From assembly GCA_028565635.1 (NCBI GenBank), contig JAOXYB010017010.1:1-18884 (forward strand): DNA of 18,884 bases, read 5' to 3'. Every line of letters starts with the position of its first letter. Positions within the stretch are counted from its first letter, which is position 1. Shown piece after piece: positions 1-9,100 of this stretch. The DNA is from Phoronis ovalis. Its lineage: Eukaryota; Phoronida; Phoronidae. Made by a program: the position numbers and the translations under genes. The notes beneath the pieces are model-generated. The model was not told where the DNA came from. It made no database searches and worked only from the letters and a program-made list of their open reading frames with translations.

Positions 1-276
1 ATATATAAAGCGAGAATCATCTAGTCATCTTGGTTTTATGGTGATGCCTCGTGATATTAAGGCAATTAATTTATTTTTATATGCTAGTTTTAAATTTGCA
101 AATGACCAAGTTATCAGAATACGGATTTATTTATGATGGTACCAGTGACAAATTATTGATTTATAACTATTTTTGTCACAGTTCTGATTCTATCCAATAG
201 ACATTTCTATAGTAGTTTAGTTCATCAAAGTTCGATCAATCAGACTGTATACGTTTAATCAATCAGCTAGCCAAGT

Positions 277-289
277 GTTACATGGTAAC
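277..289 (+). promoter_or_regulatory. X-box-like dyad (RFX-type), GTTACATGGTAAC
   Basis: GTTAC and GTAAC form a perfect 5-bp inverted repeat around ATG. Against the RFX X-box consensus GTNRCC(N0-3)RGYAAC, the right half GGTAAC is exact and the left half GTTACA has one mismatch, with a 1-nt spacer. RFX factors switch on ciliary genes in animals. The site lies about 1.2 kb upstream of gene A, so it could instead serve a gene outside the window. Its function is inferred from the motif only. Confidence 0.35.
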
Positions 290-1278
290 GAATGGTGGCA
301 ATGATTGTCCGTTCCCCCTCTCCACAGATGGAAACACTAGAAACTCATCAGTTTACAAATATTTTCAAAAAATCTTGGGAAGCACTGGGAAACACAAAAT
401 GACGAGTATGATCGCCTCTTAAGATGCATTTTTTTTGTAATTCATTGTTAATAATCATCAAAAACTATTTAATTGCTACGTTTCTGTTGCTGAGCGCAGA
501 TCGGAGAGTTTCATAATAAACTGGACGAATTTATGTCTCTAACTTCATTCCCCTAATATAAAACGCTAATAAGCCATCTTAAACGTTTGTACAAAATGTA
601 CTATCACTATTCATTTTATCAATTTGGTAAAAATTATATTTAATATTCACCCATTAAAAAATCAGTGGATGTTTACTTACGGCTTAAAGCAAATTTATCT
701 TATTATACATATGTTTTCTATGTACACCAATTGACAATTATGTTTGACTGTTGTTATGTACTCGATTTTGTAATAATGACATATGCTCTTTAAACTTCCG
801 TTTGCTGGTCATATATTTACAGAAATTACGTTTATTTTTCGATGCGCTACAAAAAATACCCAGGCTCATATTTATTTGGCTTTGTCGATTTAACATTCAT
901 AATAGCTATAGTCGGCGTGATTAATGATCTTAGTTAAATGTATTACTAGCTATTATACATTATGTTATCTGGACTTATCACACATCTAATTAAATGGGTC
1001 GAGTTGCAAGTCATCTTCTTCAAAACCTTGAAAAGGATATTTTTACCTGTTGCTTAGAGCAGACACTTGCCGTGTTATGATGACGATGAAGGACGATCGA
1101 TACTCGCATCAATCAATATTGTTTTAAATTATAGACGGTACTAACAAGTTTAAAGCATCGTTTTATAAAGCCTTGTTTCATCGAAGGCGTAGTCAGGAGA
1201 GTAATTATAATGAAATATATGTAAAGTAATCTCGGGAAATTTTGAATGACTGACCAGGAACAAGTCAATAGTGAGCAT

Positions 1279-1321
1279 ATATGAAGGGTATATGAAGGGT
1301 ATACCGTATACCGTATTACCG
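1279..1321. repeat. Compound short tandem repeat (11 bp x2, then 7 bp x2-3)
   Basis: Two exact copies of ATATGAAGGGT (1279-1289 and 1290-1300) are followed directly by two exact copies of ATACCGT (1301-1307 and 1308-1314) and a diverged third copy, ATTACCG (1315-1321). It is probably a product of replication slippage. It lies about 155 bases before the gene A start codon. Confidence 0.85.
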
Positions 1322-1450
1322 ACTTTCAATCGGTTATATCGGAAATGTGTAAAAACAATGCGGCAATGAAGTTTCATGACAACGTTTTATGTTATGACGG
1401 TGATTGGGACTAGTTAATATAAACTTGATGATCACTTGTTAATTTGATAA

Positions 1451-1468
1451 CTTCTTTACACCTTGCAG
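1451..1468 (+). other. Splice acceptor immediately upstream of gene A
   Basis: A pyrimidine-rich tract, CTTCTTTACACCTTGCAG, ends in CAG only 8 nt before the ATG at 1477. It has the form of a strong 3' splice site. The ATG itself has a favourable context, with A at -3. Either a 5'-UTR intron ends here or a spliced leader is added here by trans-splicing. Confidence 0.65.
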
Positions 1469-1476
1469 ATACAAAA

Positions 1477-2985
1477 ATGCCACGTAAGCAAATGCAAAGG
1501 AGAGTTAAAAAGTTGGGTGTTTTGCAAACAATAAGAGAAGGAACAGAAGCAAAATTAGAAAAATACAGTGCAAAAATAGCTGATAACAACGATATCTTAG
1601 CTAGTGCAGACCACTTAACAGATAGAAATTGTAACACTCTAAATACATCTACCGCTGCAAATAGTGAGTCTAAAAATCACACCACAAAAGAAGTTAATTG
1701 TGACTTAGAAAATGGCGCCAATTTAGACATTACATTGCATTCCATTCCGTCTGCTGCAAATATCGACAGTTTAGATATTAAACAAAATCAAAAAAATAAC
1801 CAGGCCTCTATGCACAAACCTGATGACACACAACTGTGGGATTTGAATGTGAAGATTGAACAAATGCACCGAATACCTCATGATGAAACTGATAATAATA
1901 TTGGTAACGATATGGAAGTTCGTAATCATCTTACGAAACTGGGAATCGATTGTGACAACAAAATGAAAACGTTATTTGACAGCGGCAACTATTTAAATGA
2001 CATTGATGAACAATCTCGGGAACAAGTTATACGATATTCACATAGCAACTTGCAGTACGAAACCAACTCTAATATGAAAGAAACAGAAAGTTTAAATTCA
2101 ATGGCTGCGTTGACAAATTGCAACTGTACAGAATCTCCTTCGGATTTATCAAAAGAGCGGAAAGTACGCGTGACTTGGCAGGACAGAATGCCTGTCAGAG
2201 CCGACGATGTAGCCGACGTGAGAAACAGTTGTAATAACCGATGCTGTGGAAAATATGTGAAAATTGGTCATCCAGAACTAAGAAACAAAAGAAATATCGT
2301 GCAGCAGTGGCACATACCACGGACACGCGTATTAAATAATCTACCACAAGAAAAATTAAATGAAGAAACTTGGAACAAAGGCACAATATATTCTCAAAAA
2401 GAAGAAATGAAATATAAAAACAAATTTGAACCACGAAAACGAGTTCGTGTTTTACCTCCTTTAAGAATTGTTGAAAGAAGGAAAAACGTACAGTTTTCTG
2501 ACAGTAGACTTTATCCTGAACGCGCTTACGTTCTAAAAGATTTTTTCAAAATTGGAAAGGTCAAGAAATTTGAAAGAGACAGTGTACCCATGCCATCTGT
2601 ATACAGTAGCTTCTTCCGTTGTCGAGCAAAAAAACATGAATATGTCAGCTCTCTGTATACGGAGGAATCACGCAACCAAAGCATGATATCATGCAGGCAT
2701 TTTAAGCTACAGCCAGAAAATCCAGACTGTCAATTTTGTGATGTTTTAGGTAAACGCTACTGTAAATATTGTATGGAGTCTAAAAATAGAGTGTTTGCAC
2801 AAGCGTTTGAAAAATATGCCTTGCCACTAGTGCAGGTAACAAGACAATCGTTAGTGGCTCCGAAATTAGCTCATGTATTAGTGAATGGTACTAAATCTCT
2901 AGCTACACCTAATGAAGCAGTGGAAAATACGAAAAGGGTGCGTTTCAGAAACGGATTTACAAAATTTTCTAAAAGTTATAAATAG
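1477..2985 (+). CDS. Gene A: unrecognised 502-aa Cys-motif protein (shares motifs with gene B)
   Basis: This single-exon reading frame of 502 codons ends in TAG. I chose the ATG at 1477 because it follows a strong splice acceptor by 8 nt; the open frame before it has no ATG. The family is not recognised. The first 225 residues are Asn/Asp/Ser-rich and look disordered. RVTWQD follows at 231-236, with C252, C256 and C257 behind it, a basic middle with KNVQFSD (336-342), and then a patch C406-x-H408, C418-x2-C421-x7-C429-x2-C432 that could bind one or two zinc ions. RVRFRNG (487-493) is near the C-terminus. RVTW, NVQF and RVRF resemble RVxF docking motifs for protein phosphatase 1. Gene B has the same motifs in the same order. 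No signal peptide or membrane segment is visible. The role is unknown; a regulatory or scaffold protein is a guess. Confidence 0.8.
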   Translation: MPRKQMQRRVKKLGVLQTIREGTEAKLEKYSAKIADNNDILASADHLTDRNCNTLNTSTAANSESKNHTTKEVNCDLENGANLDITLHSIPSAANIDSLDIKQNQKNNQASMHKPDDTQLWDLNVKIEQMHRIPHDETDNNIGNDMEVRNHLTKLGIDCDNKMKTLFDSGNYLNDIDEQSREQVIRYSHSNLQYETNSNMKETESLNSMAALTNCNCTESPSDLSKERKVRVTWQDRMPVRADDVADVRNSCNNRCCGKYVKIGHPELRNKRNIVQQWHIPRTRVLNNLPQEKLNEETWNKGTIYSQKEEMKYKNKFEPRKRVRVLPPLRIVERRKNVQFSDSRLYPERAYVLKDFFKIGKVKKFERDSVPMPSVYSSFFRCRAKKHEYVSSLYTEESRNQSMISCRHFKLQPENPDCQFCDVLGKRYCKYCMESKNRVFAQAFEKYALPLVQVTRQSLVAPKLAHVLVNGTKSLATPNEAVENTKRVRFRNGFTKFSKSYK

Positions 2986-3011
2986 GTTATTATCAATAAT
3001 AGTGAAGCACC

Positions 3012-3017
3012 AATAAA
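3012..3017 (+). terminator. Polyadenylation signal AATAAA of gene A
   Basis: A canonical AATAAA begins 27 nt after the gene A stop codon. It supports a very short 3' UTR and the reality of the gene model. Confidence 0.7.
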
Positions 3018-3670
3018 TCTAAAATGCATAGGTATATTATATATTTTAATAATTTTAGGCTTAGCTGGAGAGATGCATGTTTCGCCGCGTTAGGTTTTAA
3101 GCAATATCGTACAAAAATACCGTTAAAAAGTTCCCTTTCTAGTTAGAGTTTCGCGTTTTGTCCAGCAGGGGATACAGCGTGAAAAAAGTAAGATTTGAGA
3201 ATTAACCTAACATTTAATGTACTGAAAAATATAATTTTTTTCTTGGAGACGTCATTAAATGTTAATAACATTTTATCTGGTACCCATAGGAGTCCAAAAA
3301 GGGTTCCATGAAATAGCCTACAAGTTATCGTTTCACAAAACATATTTTTGTGCGAAGATAATTTAATGCTGATGACAACCCTTCAACTTATTCTTAAAAG
3401 GTGTCCGAGACAAACTGTACATCCAAAGCTGTTTACACTTTTGAAAACAAACTCCATTTATAAACAACATCTGATACGTAGTAGTTGATTCAATAACGTA
3501 ATAAATTGCTGTAAAATTACAAAGTGTTAAGCACTTTATTAAATTTTTCTTTCAACTCTTTCACAATATGTGTATAGCAACGCTGAATGTAGAAGTCCAG
3601 TCATCAGCACAACAAAATTCATTTTTGCAACGAAATACAAATAAAGAATTATGTAATTATATAAAATGTG
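3018..3670. other. Intergenic spacer between convergent genes A and B
   Basis: The two transcription units meet tail to tail here, each with its own AATAAA at the edge of the spacer. No coding frame is convincing. The only structured element noticed is a 12-bp inverted repeat at 3208-3264. Confidence 0.65.
3208..3264. repeat. 12-bp perfect inverted repeat with 33-nt loop
   Basis: TAACATTTAATG (3208-3219) and CATTAAATGTTA (3253-3264) are exact reverse complements. The site sits in the spacer where A and B transcripts converge. It could form a hairpin in read-through RNA or be a small remnant of a mobile element. No target-site duplication was noticed. Confidence 0.7.
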
Positions 3671-3676
3671 TTTATT
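3671..3676 (-). terminator. Polyadenylation signal AATAAA of gene B
   Basis: The plus-strand TTTATT gives AATAAA on the minus strand, about 82 nt past the gene B stop codon. Confidence 0.6.
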
Positions 3677-3757
3677 AGCCACTGAGCAGAATCAGTTTTC
3701 CAATGAACCACATAATTAAAGGTGTTAGTAAGAGTGACATCGGATGTGTTAAACCTG

Positions 3758-4732
3758 CTACCACTGTGTATAACCATCTTGAATGTTTGCAGTTGGTATT
3801 ACCACCGAATGTCTACGAAATGCTGTCTGTTCTTCCATTTGTTTAAATCCCTCAGAGAGCAAATCGGGACCTGCAGAGAATCTGCGATATGGTTCGGGCC
3901 TGTTTATGTTTACCACTGGCGGCGCCACTGGTTCGTCCTCAGTTGAACTAATGGAGATATCTGATAAAGTAGGAGATGGTGATAAATTCAAATCTTCGTC
4001 GTTATCATGTTGCAGCGCCATCTGTTGTCGAATTTTGTAGCTTTCCATTACTCTTTTGTGCAACTCAACAGGTGATAAAACTGGTAACGAAGGCAAGTTA
4101 ATCTTGTCACCATCTCGAAACCTAACAGCCTGTAACTTCTTTCTTCCGTGCGTCCTGTTCTTATCTTCCGCGAAAAATTTATACGTTTCTTGTAAATGAA
4201 TTGGTTTATTTCTAAATGTATACTGAATTTGATCACATATTCGTTTAGAAGCACATAATACGTTAGTACGTACTTCAACATTTGAATACGATTTATCATG
4301 CTCAGTTTTGAATCCATCTATAGTATAACACTTTATACAATCTTGACAAGTATACGGCCCCAACACTTCACAATAATGATCGCGACCTGTCCCTTCTCCC
4401 TTTTCAACAAATTTTAACCGTTCCTCAGGTTTCCTCTGACATACGCAGAAACAGTCTGGTTTAGAGCTGTCTAGCCAAGTAACTCTCGTCATCAGCGGTG
4501 TTTTCCATTGTCTGTTATATGAAGTATTATTAGTTTCGATGACAGGCAAGATGGTTCGGTTACTCCGTGATTTTTGTTGCTTTTCAATTTTTGCTGCGTG
4601 AACTGCGTTACTATATTGATAGAACATATTTCTCAATGTTTCTAAATGGCGATCTTGTACTCTGAGTAACCGTATTTCGCGTTTGTTACCCGATGATGTG
4701 TTCCCTAACATTCTTGGTCTCCAGCTCGTCAT
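3758..4732 (-). CDS. Gene B: unrecognised 324-aa Cys-motif protein (relative of gene A)
   Basis: This single-exon frame of 324 codons ends in TAG. The first ATG lies 3 nt after a splice acceptor. The family is not recognised. A basic N-terminus is followed by RVTWLD (83-88), C94-x-C96-x-C98, then C121-E-V-L-G-P-Y-T-C129-x2-C132-x2-C135, two more Cys (C160, C166), and VRFRDG (203-208). These match RVTWQD, C421-DVLG-x3-C429-x2-C432 and VRFRNG of gene A, in the same order, so the two are probably diverged paralogues. The C-terminal part is acidic and Ser/Pro-rich (about 243-268) and ends with two PKA-type sites, RRFS (S286) and RRHS (S309). RVTW resembles a PP1 docking motif. No signal peptide or membrane segment is visible. 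The function is unknown. Confidence 0.82.
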   Translation of the reverse strand: MTSWRPRMLGNTSSGNKREIRLLRVQDRHLETLRNMFYQYSNAVHAAKIEKQQKSRSNRTILPVIETNNTSYNRQWKTPLMTRVTWLDSSKPDCFCVCQRKPEERLKFVEKGEGTGRDHYCEVLGPYTCQDCIKCYTIDGFKTEHDKSYSNVEVRTNVLCASKRICDQIQYTFRNKPIHLQETYKFFAEDKNRTHGRKKLQAVRFRDGDKINLPSLPVLSPVELHKRVMESYKIRQQMALQHDNDEDLNLSPSPTLSDISISSTEDEPVAPPVVNINRPEPYRRFSAGPDLLSEGFKQMEEQTAFRRHSVVIPTANIQDGYTQW

Positions 4733-4735
4733 TTC

Positions 4736-4747
4736 CTAAAAAGTAGC
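4736..4747 (-). other. Splice acceptor immediately upstream of gene B
   Basis: On the minus strand GCTACTTTTTAG ends in AG, and only GAA separates it from the ATG at 4732. This leaves a 3-nt leader after splicing. That is unusual for a cis-spliced 5'-UTR intron but typical of trans-spliced messages. Confidence 0.55.
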
Positions 4748-7390
4748 ATCTCATCATCTCAGTAGAACATTTAAACTAGATCTCTGATAGCAACACTGAT
4801 ACTATAATTGATTTAATTAAATTGAAGAATTCAGTCAGAAGTACAATTAAAGGTTTATTTCAACGTGTTCTGTATTATTGTTAATAAGGTGAATCGTTAT
4901 TGTGCAATATGAGGGACATTCATCGTCTGATAGCTCATCTACAATTACGGTAAATTGACTAAGGAAGAATCTAAATTTTCAATTTACTCCATGCTGTAAT
5001 TATCTGCACAAGCGAAACATACCATTAATTAAAAACGATGGTAATACCAGAAAAGATATTCATGGGTGCGTTAAAAGAAAATTAAGACTCACCTTAAATA
5101 TATAGGTTTGCAAACATTATTATGCATGAATACCTGTATGAAAGGAACTGAAATCGGTGTGAACGTAACATGACATGGAAGTAACATTACTTGGAAACCT
5201 CGAAACTAGTGTAAATATTGTTTACGAAATACCAAAGTCTTATATAAATCATATCACCTTTTACTAAGTTACTTAGACATTTCTTCAGTATTTCTCTAAT
5301 AGCACTGATAAAGAGTGTCAACATTTCTAATTGTTAGCAAAGCAGTATACTTCATTTATAATACGAGAGAGATTTACTGGATCAAAAATGTAACTTAGAA
5401 AAAACATTTCTAATGGATTTTTGTTAGTACTATCGCCTCCTTGTTAAATAAAAGCCCGTGTTTTGAGTCTCAGGTTATAAAGCGCAAAATAAAAAACAGC
5501 AACAGATACTAGTACACCGTGGCATCTTTTAAATATCAGATGGAAACATAGAAATGGAAACAGGTGACCGATAATCTGTCGATTAAAAATGCTCAATTAA
5601 TATTCTACGGAGCACTTCTGATCATGCATGAAGCAGATATGTAACTACTGTTATATGTCTGATGCAATCTGTAAACAGCCACCTGGCTAAATCGGTCTTT
5701 CGATCCACAGGTTTTCGTGTCGCGGCTGCAAACCTAATGGCTTTCGATAAACCTACTCTCTCAATATAAAAAATAATTATTTCGGCTACATGTTTTTTAA
5801 AAGTTTGTTATAATACATTTTGTGAAGGATTAACAGGTATATTGATTCTGGTGTAGTGTGCTTTAAAAAAAGAAATCCTGTGCTTAACGCTAATAAAAAT
5901 TATGTAAGTTCCTTTGTGTATACGGAACAGTTGAATGAATGCATTGTGTAAATTTAGACAGCTAATTTTCGATTAAGAAAATATTATTTTATGTAGTTAA
6001 TAAATCCCATGATCGATTTGTTTTAAAGCACGTCTTGAATTCAATGTAACAGTTGCTATTTTCTCATCAAAAAACCTTTGGTGGTGATTCGGTTACACTA
6101 GCTACCTACTATTAGCTCGCATATAATTACTGCCTCCAGTCATGCAGTGACTTATTACTTGGGACCAAAGGTAATCAAACAAGGGTAACAGAGGAATTTA
6201 CCGTATATGTATATAGATGGGTTAGTGCACAAGTTTATGTAATGTATTCGGGATGCACTGTCTTATATAAAATGGCACGCATATACATGTTATTTCCTTA
6301 TTTTGAATCATGTTTTTTTTCGTATGAACTCCTATGTTTTAGTTGTTATATTATGGAAAAATGTCCAACAAGATTTTAACAGTTCAAATTACTCAAGAAG
6401 GATTATCTAGTTTATTTTGAGTAGATAACCTAATTTGATTACAACGCTTCGTATAACAATTTATGAAAACAGCAGTTAAGAAAAGACATCAATTTCATTG
6501 GATATAAACTTATAATATACAATACACAAATTAACCGGGATATTAGGCTAGCAATATTTTGTTACATAGAAATTAATGATTTAATTTTTTTATAATTGTC
6601 TGGCCCTGATTCAAGGTTGCTGATCCAAAACTTATCCAATCTTTATTGACTTATAGGTTAGAAAAATATATCCTATCACTTATCACAGTTATATTCTATA
6701 CCCTTAGCAACAACGTCACTGAATTGGAAATTATATGCATACAACTTTTTGTTAGCTTTTCTATTAGTTCATTCATTTATTAATGTCCTTTTCAGTATAA
6801 CACGAATAAAGCGTAAATAGCCCCACAAACAGTTTCTATTTGCGATTTCAACTCTTGTAATATGTTCATTGTACTTATTATTTGTATAAAATGGGATAAA
6901 TACGTCCAAGTTGTTTATGATTGTAGTAGTCGAGCCTCAAAGCCAGGTTCGTTATTGAAAGCAGACGTACTGAACATACTAAAAAAAGTCACACTCAGGC
7001 AGGAATGTCATTAACACCGTTGGGACTATCAATATTTTTGATGAGATAAAAGTTTATGGATACATTGAATTAATATTTAAAGTAGGATAATGAATGTATA
7101 CAAGGCAATAATGGACAAACATTAGCACAAAGGTTACTTTACGTGGAGTGATAAGAGCTGTCAGACGCTTAGTAGCTCAAAACACAGTAACAAGGGAAAC
7201 AATTATTGTTTGCCACAGAGACGCGAATTGCTAATCACCTAGGTGGACAAGAAAATCGTAATTTTGGAATGTGGTTGAGTTCCAACAACGGATTATTGTC
7301 GTGTTGACAAGAATGTTTACAAATTGCCATAAAAGACAAATTTTGTAAACTTATATTAAATAGTTAAACTCAGAATATACCAGAATAACC
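4748..7390. other. Long divergent intergenic region between genes B and C
   Basis: The 5' ends of B (minus) and C (plus) face each other across this AT-rich stretch, so it should hold both promoters and any leader exons. No frame of useful length and no RNA gene was found. I noticed only a weak X-box-like site at 7187-7200 and short AT-rich inverted repeats. Confidence 0.6.
7187..7200 (+). promoter_or_regulatory. Weak X-box-like site upstream of gene C
   Basis: GTAACA-AG-GGAAAC matches GTNRCC(N2)RGYAAC with one mismatch in each half. It lies 194 bases before the gene C start codon, where an RFX site would be expected, but two mismatches make it weak. It could be a chance match. Confidence 0.2.
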
Positions 7391-7393
7391 ACG

Positions 7394-9028
7394 ATGATGG
7401 TTGGAGAGGATTTGTGTGAGACTGAGTGGAGAAGGCAGCACGTGTTTGTGTCCGTTGCTGCTCTTAACCAACATCCGCGTTTATTAAATGAAAAAGTTCC
7501 AATAGTAGAAATCAAACCGTTCACAAAGAAAAATACAGAATGGTGTAGGGCTAAGTCATTGCCAGAATTTTATAAAAACTCAAAAGTGGATGAATTGTAC
7601 CATGATACCCATAAAACTTCTGATCCACTATCACCAAGGACACATATCTATTCCGCTAAGAGGCCATCACCAAGAGAAGTGAAACTTGCGACATCGGATA
7701 AAAAATCATGTCGTTTTGGAGACACGTATGTCATACTCCCTCCGCCTAAATCCACATCTGCAACGGGAGAATTTCTCAGAACAAAAACGTTTTGCTGGGA
7801 AAATACGGAAGCACAAATGCCTCCGAAACAGGGTTCATTTATATCGACACCCGGGGAGCGGGAGTTAACTACGTTCGAAGGTTTACGCGTCGGTGCTTCT
7901 AACACTTGTAACAAACAATTCGGATTTAAAACAGCGTCAAATGAAGAAAAAACATTTTTTCAAGAAACAAATTTGAAAATAAATGGTTATAACTTTACTG
8001 TACCTGGGAGATATGAATTAAATCCGCATAACTATAGCTTATATAGAGCATATACAATGCCTCTAGAAAACAACCAACAGGAGTGTTTTTTGACCAAAAG
8101 GCCGGAACCAGAAACGAAGCATAGAAGAGAAGGTAAATTGCTTTTTGGACATCTTGCATCTCGTAGGTCATCAAAATCTTTACCCCACATGTACTTAGAT
8201 ATTCACCACAACACCAATCAACAACAGAACGATGTTGCTGACAATGATAGAACCAAAGGAACACAATCTAGTCGTAACACCACTAATCAAAGCGTTAGAA
8301 CAGGCTACAGGTTAGGAGGAATTCAAAATTCATTAGAAATATTGGGGGACGCTGGAAAACCAGCTAAAATTGAACAACACATTACTAATGAATTAAAGTC
8401 AACTTTAAGTAAACTTCGCAGAACAAATTACAGTCAATCTACACCCCCACCATCTATAGCATCAAACCAGCAGATTGTGGGACAGATTCGAAGCGCAAGT
8501 GGGGCATTAACACAAGGAGAGATGATGCTCCGTGAAGCCCGTTATGCTAACAGTATTACTAGCCCAAGAAAGAGAGGCCATATACCAACAAGATCTGAAA
8601 CTAGAATTAGCACAATTTCACAAAGAACATTTAGTCACAATCACAATAGGAACTTTTCTAGAGCTACTTCATATAATATTAAAAATGAAAATCATGACTC
8701 GGGAATACAAAGCCCTATTAATGATGACAACGACGAGTCAGATCATGCAGCAATTCAGCAACAGTTACTGAAAGCTGAAGTAGATTCACAATTAAAGGAA
8801 CATCTTGATAGTGAACAGAACTTGACAAAAAAAGCAAGAGCTGTTTCAGCACCTGTTGCTATGATACCAAGTGACATGTCTCTAAGTGTTGATAGTGTTT
8901 CACAGAAGAAGCAAGGAAAGGCTTCTGTGACCTCGAGAGAAACACCAGTTCGGGATACGCCAACAATGGATGCTCCAGTAGCAGCTGTATGTCAGACGCC
9001 AGTTATACCAGAAGAAACAGAACAGTAA
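7394..9028 (+). CDS. Gene C: unrecognised 544-aa basic, Ser/Asn-rich protein
   Basis: This single-exon frame has 544 codons. The start is the first of two adjacent ATGs; an in-frame TAG lies 33 nt upstream (7361), so the frame opens here unless a splice joins it to something earlier. The family is not recognised. The N-terminal third (about 1-235) is the more ordered part, with several Trp, Tyr and Phe residues, SCRFGD (105-110) followed by a Pro run, and a Tyr-rich stretch near 200-220. The rest is low-complexity and rich in Ser, Asn, Gln, Thr and Arg, with a Gln/Leu/Glu-rich segment at about 453-478 that may be a short coiled coil. The tail has many Thr-Pro and Ser-Pro sites. SCRFGD loosely recalls the V-x-[FW]-x-D motifs of A, B and D, but there is no CxxC cluster. 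No signal peptide or membrane span is seen. The function is unknown. Confidence 0.75.
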   Translation: MMVGEDLCETEWRRQHVFVSVAALNQHPRLLNEKVPIVEIKPFTKKNTEWCRAKSLPEFYKNSKVDELYHDTHKTSDPLSPRTHIYSAKRPSPREVKLATSDKKSCRFGDTYVILPPPKSTSATGEFLRTKTFCWENTEAQMPPKQGSFISTPGERELTTFEGLRVGASNTCNKQFGFKTASNEEKTFFQETNLKINGYNFTVPGRYELNPHNYSLYRAYTMPLENNQQECFLTKRPEPETKHRREGKLLFGHLASRRSSKSLPHMYLDIHHNTNQQQNDVADNDRTKGTQSSRNTTNQSVRTGYRLGGIQNSLEILGDAGKPAKIEQHITNELKSTLSKLRRTNYSQSTPPPSIASNQQIVGQIRSASGALTQGEMMLREARYANSITSPRKRGHIPTRSETRISTISQRTFSHNHNRNFSRATSYNIKNENHDSGIQSPINDDNDESDHAAIQQQLLKAEVDSQLKEHLDSEQNLTKKARAVSAPVAMIPSDMSLSVDSVSQKKQGKASVTSRETPVRDTPTMDAPVAAVCQTPVIPEETEQ

Positions 9029-9094
9029 TATTTATATAACCAGTTGTGTTCAAACGGTATTTTTACTATCTAAACTTGTTTTTTTTAGTGAGAT

Positions 9095-9100
9095 AATAAA
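9095..9100 (+). terminator. Polyadenylation signal AATAAA of gene C
   Basis: A canonical AATAAA lies 67-72 nt after the gene C stop, just past a T-rich run. It supports a short 3' UTR. Confidence 0.6.

Larger units (their letters stand above)
1..1440. other. Upstream non-coding region before gene A
   Basis: No supportable gene was found in this AT-rich stretch. All frames are broken by stops, and the longest frame (about 75 codons, minus strand near 1150-1377) runs through a simple tandem repeat. The region holds an X-box-like palindrome near 277 and a compound short tandem repeat at 1279-1321. A 5' leader exon of gene A could lie here, because gene A has a splice acceptor just before its ATG, but no leader exon can be placed from sequence alone. 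Confidence 0.6.

Noticed and set aside
229-240. tRNA-like B-box (AGTTCGATCAAT)
   Set aside because: The flanking bases do not form a T-arm stem, and no A-box or acceptor stem could be found at the right distance.
1444-1476. Upstream extension of gene A by 11 codons
   Set aside because: The extension starts at TTG, not ATG, and runs through a strong splice acceptor. The ATG at 1477 has a good context.
3722-4040. Plus-strand frames of 74 and 85 codons opposite gene B
   Set aside because: They are antisense to gene B, which has coherent motifs and its own polyadenylation signal.
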